Source: Clostridiales bacterium
GTDB lineage: Bacteria; Bacillota; Sulfobacillia; UBA995; UBA9673
Reading direction: 5' to 3'
Assembly (NCBI GenBank): GCA_003541445.1
Contig: DPMO01000090.1
Coordinates: 1-10,201 of the forward strand
Length of the DNA: 10,201 nucleotides
Position numbers and translations under genes: made by a program. A model generated the notes under the pieces. That model did no database searches and was not told the origin of the DNA. It was given only the letters and a program-made list of their open reading frames with translations. Shown here one piece after another: positions 1 through 6,948 of the stretch. The first letter of the stretch is position 1. Each line of letters begins with the position of its first letter.

Positions 1-690
1 AGGTCCGCTCTGGGCCGCGCACCCGGGCCCGCAACGCCCGGAGGCCGCCACCGGGCCGGGGCGGATTTCCGTCGGCAGGGGGTCGAGGGCATCCATCGAC
101 ACACTGTCCCGGTCCACGGGCTCCCTGACCAGCCGGGCGAAGAGGAGCGCCACGGCAGCGGTGGGGAAGGCCAGGAGCCAGAAGGGCGCGCGCCAGCCGA
201 GCCCCAACGTGAAGGCCACGGTGCTGCCAAGGATGAGGCCGGCGGATGTCCCGACGGCCATGCCGCTGTAGATGACGGCGGAGCCCAGCCCCCGGCGGGA
301 CGGGGGTATCACCGCCGACGAGATGGCGAACTGGGACGGGTAGTAGGTGCCCTGCGCAAGGCCCGCCAGTCCTGCGGCAACGAGGAAGAATGTGTAGCTG
401 GGGGCGAGCCCGCGAAGGACCGTGGCCAGAGCGAAGGCGACGAGCCCTCCGACAAGGAGCATCTTCTTCCCGAACCTGTCCGCCAGAAGGCCGGTGGGAA
501 CCTGCGCCGCGGCGTAGGTCAGGAAGAAGACCGAAGAGACGAGACCCAGCCGGGCCTTGTCAAGACTCCATTCCGCGCCGATGGCTCCGAGAACCGGAGC
601 GAGCACCGCGCGCCCCGCGTAGAGGACGACCCAGCCCAGGACACATATCGCCACGACGGCGTGCCATGAAGGCCGCCCACCCGACTTCAC
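1..690 (-). CDS. MFS transporter, N-terminal half (3' end off the left edge)
   Basis: The visible 230 residues form the first six-helix bundle of a major facilitator superfamily permease and part of the central loop. Hydrophobic segments lie at about residues 10-32, 47-65, 77-92, 100-118, 134-160 and 168-186. The loop between helices 2 and 3 has the canonical MFS motif A, GLLADRFGKK, at residues 67-76. After residue 190 the sequence turns hydrophilic, as expected for the loop joining the two halves. The start is a GTG at 690. A GAGGGG ribosome binding site overlaps the stop codon of the upstream Rrf2 gene and lies 6 nt from this GTG, so the two genes form an operon and are probably translationally linked. 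The substrate cannot be read from this half. Co-transcription with an Fe-S regulator suggests transport that responds to redox, NO or iron state; this is inference. Confidence 0.93.
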   Translation of the reverse strand, partial: MKSGGRPSWHAVVAICVLGWVVLYAGRAVLAPVLGAIGAEWSLDKARLGLVSSVFFLTYAAAQVPTGLLADRFGKKMLLVGGLVAFALATVLRGLAPSYTFFLVAAGLAGLAQGTYYPSQFAISSAVIPPSRRGLGSAVIYSGMAVGTSAGLILGSTVAFTLGLGWRAPFWLLAFPTAAVALLFARLVREPVDRDSVSMDALDPLPTEIRPGPVAASGRCGPGCAAQSGP

Positions 691-700
691 CCGGTTCCCC

Positions 701-1141
701 TCACCAGTACACGGACCACTTCGTCTCCGCAGCCTCCGTTTCAGCCAGGTCGGATATCCTCGTGAGATAAAGCACACCGTCTACGGCCTCCTGGGCGTCA
801 ATCCACAGTTCCCGGAGGTCGCAAGAGTCACTCTTTGGGCACTGAGAGGCAGGCCAGCTGCACGGTCTCAGGCGCACTGGGCGGCGGACGGCTTCGAGGA
901 CGTCACCGACGGAGACCTCCCTGGGGTCGCATTCCAGGGCTATCCCACCGTAGGCCCCTCGTGCGGTGGAAATCAGGCGCTCGTCCCGGAGAAGGGCGAC
1001 CACCCTGGAGGCGACCCTCGGGGGGATGCCGTAGCGGGCGGCCAGGGTCCGCGTCGTCGGTGACGGCCCAAGCAGGAGCCACCTGTAGGCGAGGCCCTGC
1101 ATTATCCGGACGGCGTACTCGGCCTCGTTCGAGATGCACAT
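701..1141 (-). CDS. Rrf2-family transcriptional regulator with Fe-S-type cysteine triad
   Basis: This 146-residue cytoplasmic protein has the length and layout of Rrf2 regulators (IscR, NsrR, CymR). The N-terminus, with NEAEYAVRIM at residues 5-14, matches the family's typical opening. A winged helix-turn-helix spans about residues 24-70 and ends in a RGAYGGIAL wing. Three cysteines at 94, 101 and 107 (CX6CX5C) sit where IscR and NsrR bind an Fe-S cluster, so sensing of iron-sulfur status, NO or oxygen is likely. The frame stays open to a TTG at 1162, but the ATG at 1141 is preferred. It has AGGAGG 8 nt upstream and gives the standard family N-terminus. The gene lies 10 bp upstream of an MFS transporter gene, and a 17-bp palindrome lies before it, so it probably controls its own operon. 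The exact ligand is unknown. Confidence 0.93.
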   Translation of the reverse strand: MCISNEAEYAVRIMQGLAYRWLLLGPSPTTRTLAARYGIPPRVASRVVALLRDERLISTARGAYGGIALECDPREVSVGDVLEAVRRPVRLRPCSWPASQCPKSDSCDLRELWIDAQEAVDGVLYLTRISDLAETEAAETKWSVYW

Positions 1142-1162
1142 GGGGGGGACCTCCTCCCGCAA

Positions 1163-1191
1163 ACAATACCGTCACTGACGGTAGGGTTTAT
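1163..1191 (-). promoter_or_regulatory. Candidate promoter of the Rrf2-MFS operon
   Basis: On the minus strand TATTGT (1168-1163) fits a -10 element and overlaps the edge of the 17-bp palindrome, an arrangement suited to repression. The hexamer 17 bp further upstream (ATAAAC) is a poor -35, so the call is weak. A start near 1156 would leave a leader of only about 15 nt, just enough to include the ribosome binding site. Confidence 0.35.
1167..1183. promoter_or_regulatory. 17-bp perfect palindrome, candidate Rrf2 operator
   Basis: TACCGTCACTGACGGTA has 8-bp arms that are exact reverse complements around one central base. It lies 25 bp upstream of the regulator's ATG. Rrf2 proteins bind as dimers to inverted repeats at their own promoters, so this is the natural operator candidate. 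No experimental motif is claimed. Confidence 0.6.
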
Positions 1192-1322
1192 GGAGGAAGA
1201 CTATCACCCGCACGGTGTCGAGCGCCCCGAAGCCTGTCGGTGCCGCGCCGCACCTTCCGTCCCACCACGCCCCCCACGACCGCAGTCGCAGACGCCGAGC
1301 CCTCAGGGCCCGGTCCCCGAGC

Positions 1323-2189
1323 TCAAGGCCCGAGCCGGCAGGACCCGAGCCGCCGGGACCTCAGCCTCCACCGCCGCCCCTCCACTGCTAGAGCCCCTGC
1401 GTATTTGGGGCCGGGTTCGAGGTCGCACAGGGTCCACCGCAGGACCTCCCCGGGGGCCCCCTCCACGTCGTCGAGGACCGGGGTCCGGTCGGGGTCCACG
1501 GACACGGAGAACCGGCGGAGGGAGAGGGCGAACCCCTCCCCCCTCGCCTTGATGAAGGCCTCCTTCCGGGTCCAGCACGCGTAGAAGGCCCGCAGCCGTA
1601 ATCGGTCCGGCATGGCCAGCAGAGCGGCCGCCTCCCGCGGCGAGAAGAAACGAACCGCCAACAGCTCGTGCTTTATGCCAGGACGGATCCTCTCCACGTC
1701 CAGACCGACCTGACGCCCGCGCGCCACGGCGTAGACGGCGAGCCCGTGCGAGTGGGAGAGGTTGAAGGTGAGGGCGCTGCCGCCGGCGTCGTCACCGCCC
1801 AGGGCGGGCTTCCCGCGGGGGCCGTATTCGAACCGGAGGCCTCTGGCCCGCTCCACGATCCGCGCCGCGCGCAGGTCGACCCACCCGGACCCGTCCCCGG
1901 CACCGCCGGCGTGGCCGCCCTCACGGCCGGCGTCTTCCTCCAGGTAGGCACCCAGGAGCAGGCGGAGCAGGGCGCGGCCCGTGACAAAGCGTCGGCTGCC
2001 CTCCCTGGACCGGAGGCGCCCGGCCCTGGCCTTCTCGTCGTCCGACAGGAGCTCCCAGAAGTCGCAGGACGCGCCCTGCCGGGCCCCATCCTGCCGGACC
2101 CCACCCGGTGGTGCCCACCGGTCCAGGTCCACGTACCAGACGTGGACCTCGTCGCGGCCCAACCCGAACGCTCCCGCCGGCACCCTCAT
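1323..2189 (-). CDS. Sfp-type 4'-phosphopantetheinyl transferase
   Basis: The enzyme transfers 4'-phosphopantetheine from CoA to a serine of acyl- or peptidyl-carrier proteins. It has 288 residues, slightly longer than Sfp. Family signatures appear in order: RRFVTGRALLR at 66-76, GPRGKPAL at 123-130, FNLSHSHG at 142-149, VGLDVERI at 161-168 and CWTRKEAFIKARGEG at 205-219. D164, E166 and E210 correspond to the Mg2+ ligands and K214 to the conserved lysine, so the protein looks active. A Gly/Ala-rich stretch at 84-102 is an insertion. The ATG overlaps the MATE stop codon (ATGA), which suggests translational coupling. An AGAGG only 2 nt from that ATG, but 8 nt from an in-frame GTG at 2183, makes the GTG a reasonable alternative start. 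No carrier-protein gene is visible, so the substrate may be the fatty-acid ACP or a secondary-metabolite carrier encoded elsewhere. Confidence 0.93.
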   Translation of the reverse strand: MRVPAGAFGLGRDEVHVWYVDLDRWAPPGGVRQDGARQGASCDFWELLSDDEKARAGRLRSREGSRRFVTGRALLRLLLGAYLEEDAGREGGHAGGAGDGSGWVDLRAARIVERARGLRFEYGPRGKPALGGDDAGGSALTFNLSHSHGLAVYAVARGRQVGLDVERIRPGIKHELLAVRFFSPREAAALLAMPDRLRLRAFYACWTRKEAFIKARGEGFALSLRRFSVSVDPDRTPVLDDVEGAPGEVLRWTLCDLEPGPKYAGALAVEGRRWRLRSRRLGSCRLGP

Positions 2190-3691
2190 GACCTCTGTCG
2201 CGCCCCCTGTCCAGTCTGCGCATGGGCTGCCCCTCGGGGTTCCTCGACCCTGTCGGGTGCCTCCGCTGCCCCCGGTTCCTCGGAGCCGCCCCGTTCGCCC
2301 GTTCGACCGGGTTCCTCAGGCCCGCGGCGCCTTGTGACCACCTTGGTCTGCCAGCGCCCGCTCCGGTAGTAGGCGTAATAGAGGAGAAGGCCCACGTAAG
2401 GGCTTGTGGCGATGGCCGTCCAGATCCCGGTCACGCCGAGGCCGGACAGGGAAGAGAGGTAGTGGGCGAGGGGCACGCGGATGACCCAGAGCGAGATGAA
2501 GGTGAAGACCATCGCCGGCACCGTGTCGCCGGCGCCCCGCAGGACGCCGGACATGACGAACATGAGGGCCAGCGGCACGTAGGCCAGAGCCATGTAGCGG
2601 AGGTACAGCCCGCCCTCGGCCAGGACGCTCGGGTCACCCGTGAAGAGGACGAGCAGGATGTCCGGCTTGAAGAAGGCCACGAGGGCCACCAGGAAGGTTA
2701 TCCCCCCGGAAATCAGGACGGCCCACCTCACCGTCTCCCCGACCCGCTGGACCCGCCCGGCCCCGAGGTTCTGTCCCACCAGGGACGAGACGGCGACGCC
2801 GATGCTCATGGAGGGCATGAAGGCGAACTGGTCGAGGCGGGTCCCGGCCCCGAACCCGGCCACCACGACCGACCCGAAGCGGTTGACGAAGGAGCTGACG
2901 ACGACCGCGCTGAGCGAGACCAGGACCATCTGTATGCCTGCCGGGAGGCCGATCCTGAAGGTCAGTTTGGTCAGCTCCCAGTCGAGGCCGAAGGACCCGG
3001 GCTGGTAGGTCACAATCCCGGAGGTGACGTAGAGGTAGCGCAGGGAGATGACGGCGGAGACGGCCATCGCCAGGACGGTGGCCAGCGCAGCGCCGGCGGC
3101 ACCCAAGGCCGGGAGCGGGCCGAGCCCGAAGATGAAGACGGGGTCGAGGACGATGTTGAGGCCCGTCGCGTAGGCCAGGAACCTCAGCGGCGTCCGCGAG
3201 TCGCCGAGTCCCCTCAGGATGGCGCCGGCGGCGTTGAAGAGGAACATGAAGACGATGCCCGCCATGAAGATGCCGAGGTAGGACGCAGCCGTGTCGATGA
3301 TTTCCGGCGGGCAGTTGATGACGCGGAGAAGAGGCCGCCGGAAGGCGATACCCAGGACGGACACGGCGACGCCCGTCACGGTGAGAAGGAGCAGGGAGTT
3401 GTTCACCGTCCGGACGACCTGGTCGGGCCGGCGGGCGCCGAAGTATTGGGAGACGAGGACCGTCGTGGCCATGGTGATGCCGATGACAAGGGCCACCAGG
3501 GCGAAGATGATGGGGAACCCGACGGAGACCGCGGCAAGGGCCTGGTGGCCGAGGAAGCGGCCCACCCATATGGCGTCGACCGTGTTGTAAAGGGCCTGAA
3601 GCAGGTTGCCGAGGAGCATCGGGACAGCGAAGGAGACGAGGTGGCGCGGGATGCTGCCTTCGGTGAAATCGCGTACGCGGCGGTCGCTCAA
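2186..3691 (-). CDS. MATE-family multidrug/metabolite efflux protein
   Basis: This is a 12-helix cation-coupled antiporter of the MATE family in the cytoplasmic membrane. Two six-helix halves cover about residues 15-225 and 240-445. Family landmarks are YNTVDAIWVG at 35-44, ILRGLGDSRTP at 158-168, LDPVFIFG at 182-189, GAGTRLDQ at 281-288, GQNLGAGR at 306-313 and RGAGDTVPAM at 385-394. Residues 451-501 form a hydrophilic tail rich in Glu, Pro, Gly and Arg that extends past the usual end of the fold. The start is TTG at 3691; AGGAGG lies 6 nt upstream and the next upstream sequence is non-coding. The stop overlaps the start of the phosphopantetheinyl transferase gene by 4 bp, so both are co-transcribed. 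The exported compound cannot be predicted, although the pairing hints at a carrier-protein-made product. Confidence 0.95.
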   Translation of the reverse strand: MSDRRVRDFTEGSIPRHLVSFAVPMLLGNLLQALYNTVDAIWVGRFLGHQALAAVSVGFPIIFALVALVIGITMATTVLVSQYFGARRPDQVVRTVNNSLLLLTVTGVAVSVLGIAFRRPLLRVINCPPEIIDTAASYLGIFMAGIVFMFLFNAAGAILRGLGDSRTPLRFLAYATGLNIVLDPVFIFGLGPLPALGAAGAALATVLAMAVSAVISLRYLYVTSGIVTYQPGSFGLDWELTKLTFRIGLPAGIQMVLVSLSAVVVSSFVNRFGSVVVAGFGAGTRLDQFAFMPSMSIGVAVSSLVGQNLGAGRVQRVGETVRWAVLISGGITFLVALVAFFKPDILLVLFTGDPSVLAEGGLYLRYMALAYVPLALMFVMSGVLRGAGDTVPAMVFTFISLWVIRVPLAHYLSSLSGLGVTGIWTAIATSPYVGLLLYYAYYRSGRWQTKVVTRRRGPEEPGRTGERGGSEEPGAAEAPDRVEEPRGAAHAQTGQGARQRS

Positions 3692-3915
3692 CAGGGACCT
3701 CCTGTTCAGTTCACATGCGTTTCCGCGGAGGGGAGAGGTTCTCTACATCTCAGCCACGACGACATGCCGCACAGCCGCGACCGTCTTCTTCGCTGTGGGC
3801 AGGCAGACCTCCCTCTCGACAGGCGTACACAGCCGACCGGCGGCGTCGAGTCAGCGCCACAGCTCCGGCCGCCGCGTCGGGGGGGGTTCGTCTGCCACGT
3901 CGGCCCGGGCCGACC

Positions 3916-4296
3916 CTACCTCTCCAACGAGTCCCACTGCTCGCGGGCTTCACCCAGCTCCACAAGAGCGCCGGTCCTGTCCTCGGCCATCACGGCGCCA
4001 CGCAGGCGGGCCAGGTTGGCGCTGATGCGGGTGAGCTTGTCTCGTCCGGCCGTGAACTGGATGCGGCGGGCGACCATATCCCAGGCCGTGATGAGCCGCT
4101 CCACGTCGGCCCGGGCCTGGTCCCAGCGCCCGGCGACGACGTGGGCCTCGACAGCCGCCATCAGACCCGGAACATCGTCATGCGGACCGATGGGACGCTT
4201 GAGGTACGGGACCGAGTTCAGGGCGGCGACGAAGACAGCGAGGATGACGACCGGGACGCCGTAGTAGAGGATGCTGTAGACCGCCTTCTTCTTCAC
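3916..4296 (-). CDS. DUF4363 family membrane-anchored protein
   Basis: This small protein of 126 residues has a lysine-led N-terminus (KKK at 2-4), one hydrophobic helix at about 9-27 and a helical remainder predicted to lie outside the membrane. The pattern of two tryptophans (W58, W72), then IQF, then repeated Leu/Arg heptads, and an EL...W...L ending (113-124) matches DUF4363, a family of unknown function common in Clostridia. The start is GTG at 4296, with AGGAGG 8 nt upstream. It follows the DUF421 gene on the same strand after 149 bp. DUF421 and DUF4363 genes are often neighbours in sporulating anaerobes, so the two proteins may act together at the membrane. Catalytic residues are not apparent. 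The family assignment is from memory of the sequence pattern and is less certain than that of its neighbours. Confidence 0.82.
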   Translation of the reverse strand: MKKKAVYSILYYGVPVVILAVFVAALNSVPYLKRPIGPHDDVPGLMAAVEAHVVAGRWDQARADVERLITAWDMVARRIQFTAGRDKLTRISANLARLRGAVMAEDRTGALVELGEAREQWDSLER

Positions 4297-4445
4297 CGCG
4301 CTGACCTCCTCTCAGGGGACCGCGCCCGCTGGGCGCCAGGCCGGCCCGCGGGACCAGGCCCGCCGCGCGCCGGGTCCGGGGAACCGAGCCCGCCGCACAC
4401 CGGAGACCGCCTGCGGCAGTCGGGGTGCGGTCGGCCACTCCTTCA
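4297..4445. repeat. GC-rich spacer with two imperfect 30-bp tandem units
   Basis: This 149-bp gap between the DUF421 and DUF4363 genes holds two adjacent 30-bp segments, 4347-4376 and 4377-4406. They match at about 21 of 30 positions when aligned without gaps, and share a GCCCGCCGC core (4358 and 4388). In DNA this GC-rich, part of the similarity may be compositional. No T-tracted terminator is visible. The last bases before 4296 on the minus strand hold the DUF4363 ribosome binding site. Confidence 0.3.
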
Positions 4446-5174
4446 CTAACTGGGGCCCTTGAAGTCGCTCACATCGACAAGACGCTTGACCCGGTCTCGG
4501 TACCGGTCGACGTAGAGCTTGCCCGAGGTCTCCAGGGTGGCCGCGAACACCTCTTCAGGCGACTCGATTCCTTGCTTCCTCAGCTCGGCCTCGAGCCAGG
4601 CCCGGTCCAGATTGACCTGCTCGAGGTTCTGGTCCACGACCACACCGTCGTATATCAGTTCGGTGCTCACACCCTTGTAGGTGGTGGGCAGGTTGAGGTC
4701 TTTCGGGGTCACCGGCTGGTGCTGCGACTTTCGCAGGACCGAGAGAGACCCGTTCGCCTCCAGGACGGCGAACTCCACCTCGCTGAGGTCGAAGACGCCC
4801 TTGGTCCTCAACAGCTCCAGGAGGTCCGAGAGCCTGTAGCGCAGGGTCCTCAAGGCCTTCTCCATGACCTGGCCGTTCATGATGACCACCGTCGGCTCCC
4901 CGTCGATGTACTTGGAGGCGTAGCGCCACTTGAGGGTGACCCACTGGACGGCCAACGCGGCCAGGACCCACGTGAGGAGTCCGACCCAATGCGGCCAGGC
5001 AGGGCTCCTGAGGTCCGTCGTGAGGGAGGCGGCCATGGAGCCGATGGTTATCCCGAGGACGTACTCGAAAAAGGTGAGCTGGCTTATCTGCTGCTTGCCC
5101 AGGATGCGGGCGAAAATCAAGAGGCTCGTGAAGGCGATGATCCCTCTCACCACTACGACCAGAGCCTGGTCCAT
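4446..5174 (-). CDS. DUF421 (YetF-type) membrane protein
   Basis: This 242-residue protein has the architecture of the DUF421/YetF family. Hydrophobic helices lie at about residues 5-23, 36-54 and 62-82, followed by a cytosolic alpha/beta part. Conserved blocks are GKQQISQLTFFEYVLGITIG (26-45), DGEPTVVIMNGQVMEKAL (91-108), the DLLELLR segment (117-123) and VEFAVLEANGSLSVL (133-147). Members are widespread in Bacilli and Clostridia, and some are tied to sporulation; the biochemical role is unsettled. The reading frame is open for another 54 codons upstream, but that stretch is Pro/Arg-rich and unlike the family. The ATG at 5174 is therefore used, with an AGGGGG about 9 nt upstream. A DUF4363 gene follows on the same strand, and accC is divergent across a 380-bp gap. 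Confidence 0.93.
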   Translation of the reverse strand: MDQALVVVVRGIIAFTSLLIFARILGKQQISQLTFFEYVLGITIGSMAASLTTDLRSPAWPHWVGLLTWVLAALAVQWVTLKWRYASKYIDGEPTVVIMNGQVMEKALRTLRYRLSDLLELLRTKGVFDLSEVEFAVLEANGSLSVLRKSQHQPVTPKDLNLPTTYKGVSTELIYDGVVVDQNLEQVNLDRAWLEAELRKQGIESPEEVFAATLETSGKLYVDRYRDRVKRLVDVSDFKGPS

Positions 5175-5329
5175 GGTCTCCGACCCCCTACCGTACCTAG
5201 GATGGTCGGTGCCGGGGCGGATATGTGGGGAAGAGCAGGAGGCACCGGGCCGGGCCGACCTGGCGACCTGCGGCCCGGGCTCGGGCTCGGGCGGAAAGCG
5301 GCGAGGAGCGGGCAGGATTGCCCAGCTTC

Positions 5330-5356
5330 TTGTCAAATCTGCAACAAACCTAATTT
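5330..5356 (+). promoter_or_regulatory. Possible accC promoter in AT-rich island
   Basis: TTGTCA (5330-5335) and TAATTT (5351-5356) resemble -35 and -10 elements, but the 15-bp spacing is shorter than the ideal 17. The site is the only AT-rich patch between the divergent genes. The opposite strand reads TTGACA at 5336-5331, a perfect -35 hexamer, but no matching -10 follows it. Confidence 0.3.
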
Positions 5357-5426
5357 TTCAGACCGGGTCCCTGCGAGCGTGGGGTCTGGCAGTTCACTGC
5401 GGTGGTCCCGCCGCCCGACGGCCGTC

Positions 5427-5446
5427 CGGCAGCCCGCCGGGTGCCG
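5427..5446 (+). other. GC-rich hairpin in accC leader
   Basis: CGGCA (5427-5431) pairs with TGCCG (5442-5446). Inside it CCC pairs with GGG around a GCC loop, leaving one bulged G. It directly follows the palindrome GACGGCCGTC at 5417-5426, so the two could form alternative structures. No T-tract follows. A regulatory role is only a possibility. Confidence 0.25.
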
Positions 5447-5554
5447 AGGTAACGCTCGAGGCCCTCCGGCCATACATTGGGTTCCATCAGAGAGCCGGGC
5501 CGGCGGGCCGAGCCGAAGGAGCCGAAGCATCGTCCGCAGCAGGGGTTGACAGAA

Positions 5555-6904
5555 ATGTACAGGAAAGTCCTCGTAGCCAACCGGGGCGAGATCGCCGTCA
5601 GGGTCATACGGGCCCTGCACGAGCTCGACATCGAGGCCGTCGCCGTCTTCTCCGAGGCCGACCGTGACGCCCTCCACGTCGCCCTGGCCGATGAAGCCCA
5701 CTGTCTCGGGCCGGCCCCTCCGGCCCAAAGCTACCTCTCCATCCCCAGAATCATCGAGGCCGCCTCCAGGAGCGGAGCCGAGGCCATCCACCCGGGTTAC
5801 GGGTTCCTGTCCGAGAACCCCCACTTCGCCGAGGTCTGCCGCACATGGGGAATCGACTTCATCGGGCCCGATCCCCAGGCCATCGAGCTGATGGGCCACA
5901 AGTCCCGGGCCAAGGCCACCGCCCGCCGGGCCGGCGTCCCCCTCGTTCCGGGCACGGAGGGGACGGTCGCGGACGCCGGTCAGGCCCTGTCCGTCGCCCG
6001 CGACCTCGGCTTCCCCGTGCTCATCAAGGCCGCGGCCGGCGGCGGCGGCCGGGGGATGCGCGTGGTCCGCACCGAGAGCGAGTTCGAGACCAGCTTCCGC
6101 AACGCCCAGCGCGAGGCGCAGGCGGTGTTCGGCGACGGCAGCATGTACGTGGAGAGGTACCTCGAGCACCCGCGGCACGTGGAGGTCCAGGTCCTCGCGG
6201 ACAGGCACGGGAACATCGTCCACATCTGTGAGCGCGACTCGTCCATCCAGCGCCGCTACCAGAAGCTCATCGAGGAGGCCCTGTCACCGGCGGTGACCCC
6301 GGAGCTGCGGGAGAAGATGTGCCGGGCCGCCGTCGACCTCGCCCGGGCTGTGGACTACGTGAACGCCGGCACGGTGGAGTTCCTCGTCCACGGTCAGGAC
6401 TTCTACTTCATGGAGATGAACACGCGCATCCAGGTGGAGCACCCCACCACGGAGATGGTCACGGGGATCGACATCGTGAAGGAGCAGATACGGGTTGCCG
6501 CAGGCCTTCCCCTGTCCTTCACGCAGGACGACGTGAAGCCCCGCGGGTGGGCCATCGAGTACCGCCTGAACGCCGAGGACCCCGACTCGGGGTTCCTGCC
6601 GTCGCCCGGCCTCATCACCGTCTACGAGACGCCCGGGGGTCCCGGGGTGCGCGTGGACAGCGGCGTCCGGGCCGGCCACCGCATCCAGCCCTTCTACGAC
6701 TCCCTCTTCGCCAAGCTCATCGTCTGGGGGCGCGACAGACAGGAGGCGCTCGAGCGGAGCCGGCGCGCCCTGGCCGAGATGAGGGTCGAGGGAATCAAGA
6801 CGACCATACCCCTCTATCGGCGCCTCCTCCAGGACGAGGAGTTCCTCGCCGGCGACTACCACACCCAGTGGTTGGGGTCCAGGGTGCCGCCGAAGACCGC
6901 GTGA
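5555..6904 (+). CDS. accC: Biotin carboxylase subunit (acetyl-CoA or pyruvate carboxylase)
   Basis: The enzyme carboxylates biotin on its carrier protein using ATP and bicarbonate. The 449 residues equal the usual length of a free-standing AccC. Domains run in order: N-terminal biotin-carboxylase domain (1-115, opening KVLVANRGEIAVRVIRA), ATP-grasp domain (about 116-330) and C-terminal domain (332-445). Visible active-site elements are K158 before the AAAGGGGRGM loop, H208, K237, E287, R291 and E295 in MEMNTRIQVEHPTTEM, and R337 in EYRLNAEDP. All are intact, one position below E. coli numbering. The start is ATG at 5555, with AGGGG 9 nt upstream; the frame extends to 5477 without family similarity. 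No biotin-carrier or carboxyltransferase gene is adjacent, so its partner is unknown. It could serve fatty-acid synthesis or, as PycA, pyruvate carboxylation. It is the only plus-strand gene here. Confidence 0.94.
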   Translation: MYRKVLVANRGEIAVRVIRALHELDIEAVAVFSEADRDALHVALADEAHCLGPAPPAQSYLSIPRIIEAASRSGAEAIHPGYGFLSENPHFAEVCRTWGIDFIGPDPQAIELMGHKSRAKATARRAGVPLVPGTEGTVADAGQALSVARDLGFPVLIKAAAGGGGRGMRVVRTESEFETSFRNAQREAQAVFGDGSMYVERYLEHPRHVEVQVLADRHGNIVHICERDSSIQRRYQKLIEEALSPAVTPELREKMCRAAVDLARAVDYVNAGTVEFLVHGQDFYFMEMNTRIQVEHPTTEMVTGIDIVKEQIRVAAGLPLSFTQDDVKPRGWAIEYRLNAEDPDSGFLPSPGLITVYETPGGPGVRVDSGVRAGHRIQPFYDSLFAKLIVWGRDRQEALERSRRALAEMRVEGIKTTIPLYRRLLQDEEFLAGDYHTQWLGSRVPPKTA

Positions 6905-6921
6905 ACGCGCTGCGCGCGCGT
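6905..6921 (+). terminator. Possible intrinsic hairpin between convergent accC and metF
   Basis: Immediately after the accC stop codon, ACGCGC (6905-6910) and GCGCGT (6916-6921) form a perfect 6-bp stem with a 5-nt loop. The gap between the convergent stops is only 44 bp. No T-tract follows on either strand, so it is at best an atypical terminator, possibly shared by both genes. Confidence 0.3.
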
Positions 6922-6948
6922 CGGTGCGTGCGGTGCGGGTCGGTGCCG

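Larger units (their letters stand above)
5175..5554. other. Divergent intergenic region between the DUF421 gene and accC
   Basis: No credible gene lies in these 380 bp; open frames crossing it are extensions of the flanking genes. Most is GC-rich, but 5328-5360 is an AT-rich island that probably holds promoter elements. Between the island and accC are a GACGGCCGTC palindrome (5417-5426) and an adjacent strong hairpin (5427-5446). If transcription begins at the island, accC would have a structured leader of roughly 190 nt. No known riboswitch was recognised. Confidence 0.6.

Noticed and set aside
1239..1254. GGTGC...GCACC stem downstream of the PPTase gene as a terminator
   Set aside because: The 5-bp stem has no T-tract on the minus strand and is expected by chance at this base composition.
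835..1584. Plus-strand open frame opposite the Rrf2 gene and the PPTase end
   Set aside because: The product is Arg/Pro/Ser-rich with no recognisable domain; it is a by-product of high GC content.
3692..3915. Possible gene or promoter between the DUF4363 and MATE genes
   Set aside because: Frames here are short shadows and no paired -35/-10 was convincing. A CACAGC/GCTGTG repeat (3770-3797) with a 16-nt loop was seen but has no clear role.
2222..4264. A 680-codon open frame on the plus strand, opposite the MATE and DUF4363 genes
   Set aside because: The translation is rich in Gly, Asp, Glu and His, has no family resemblance and mirrors the codon bias of genes on the other strand, which carry clear domains.
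5395..5426. Resemblance of GGTGGTCCCGCC followed by CGTCC to a T-box antiterminator
   Set aside because: It has mismatches to the GGTGGNACCGCG consensus, no specifier stem fits between it and the likely promoter, and biotin carboxylase is not a usual T-box target.
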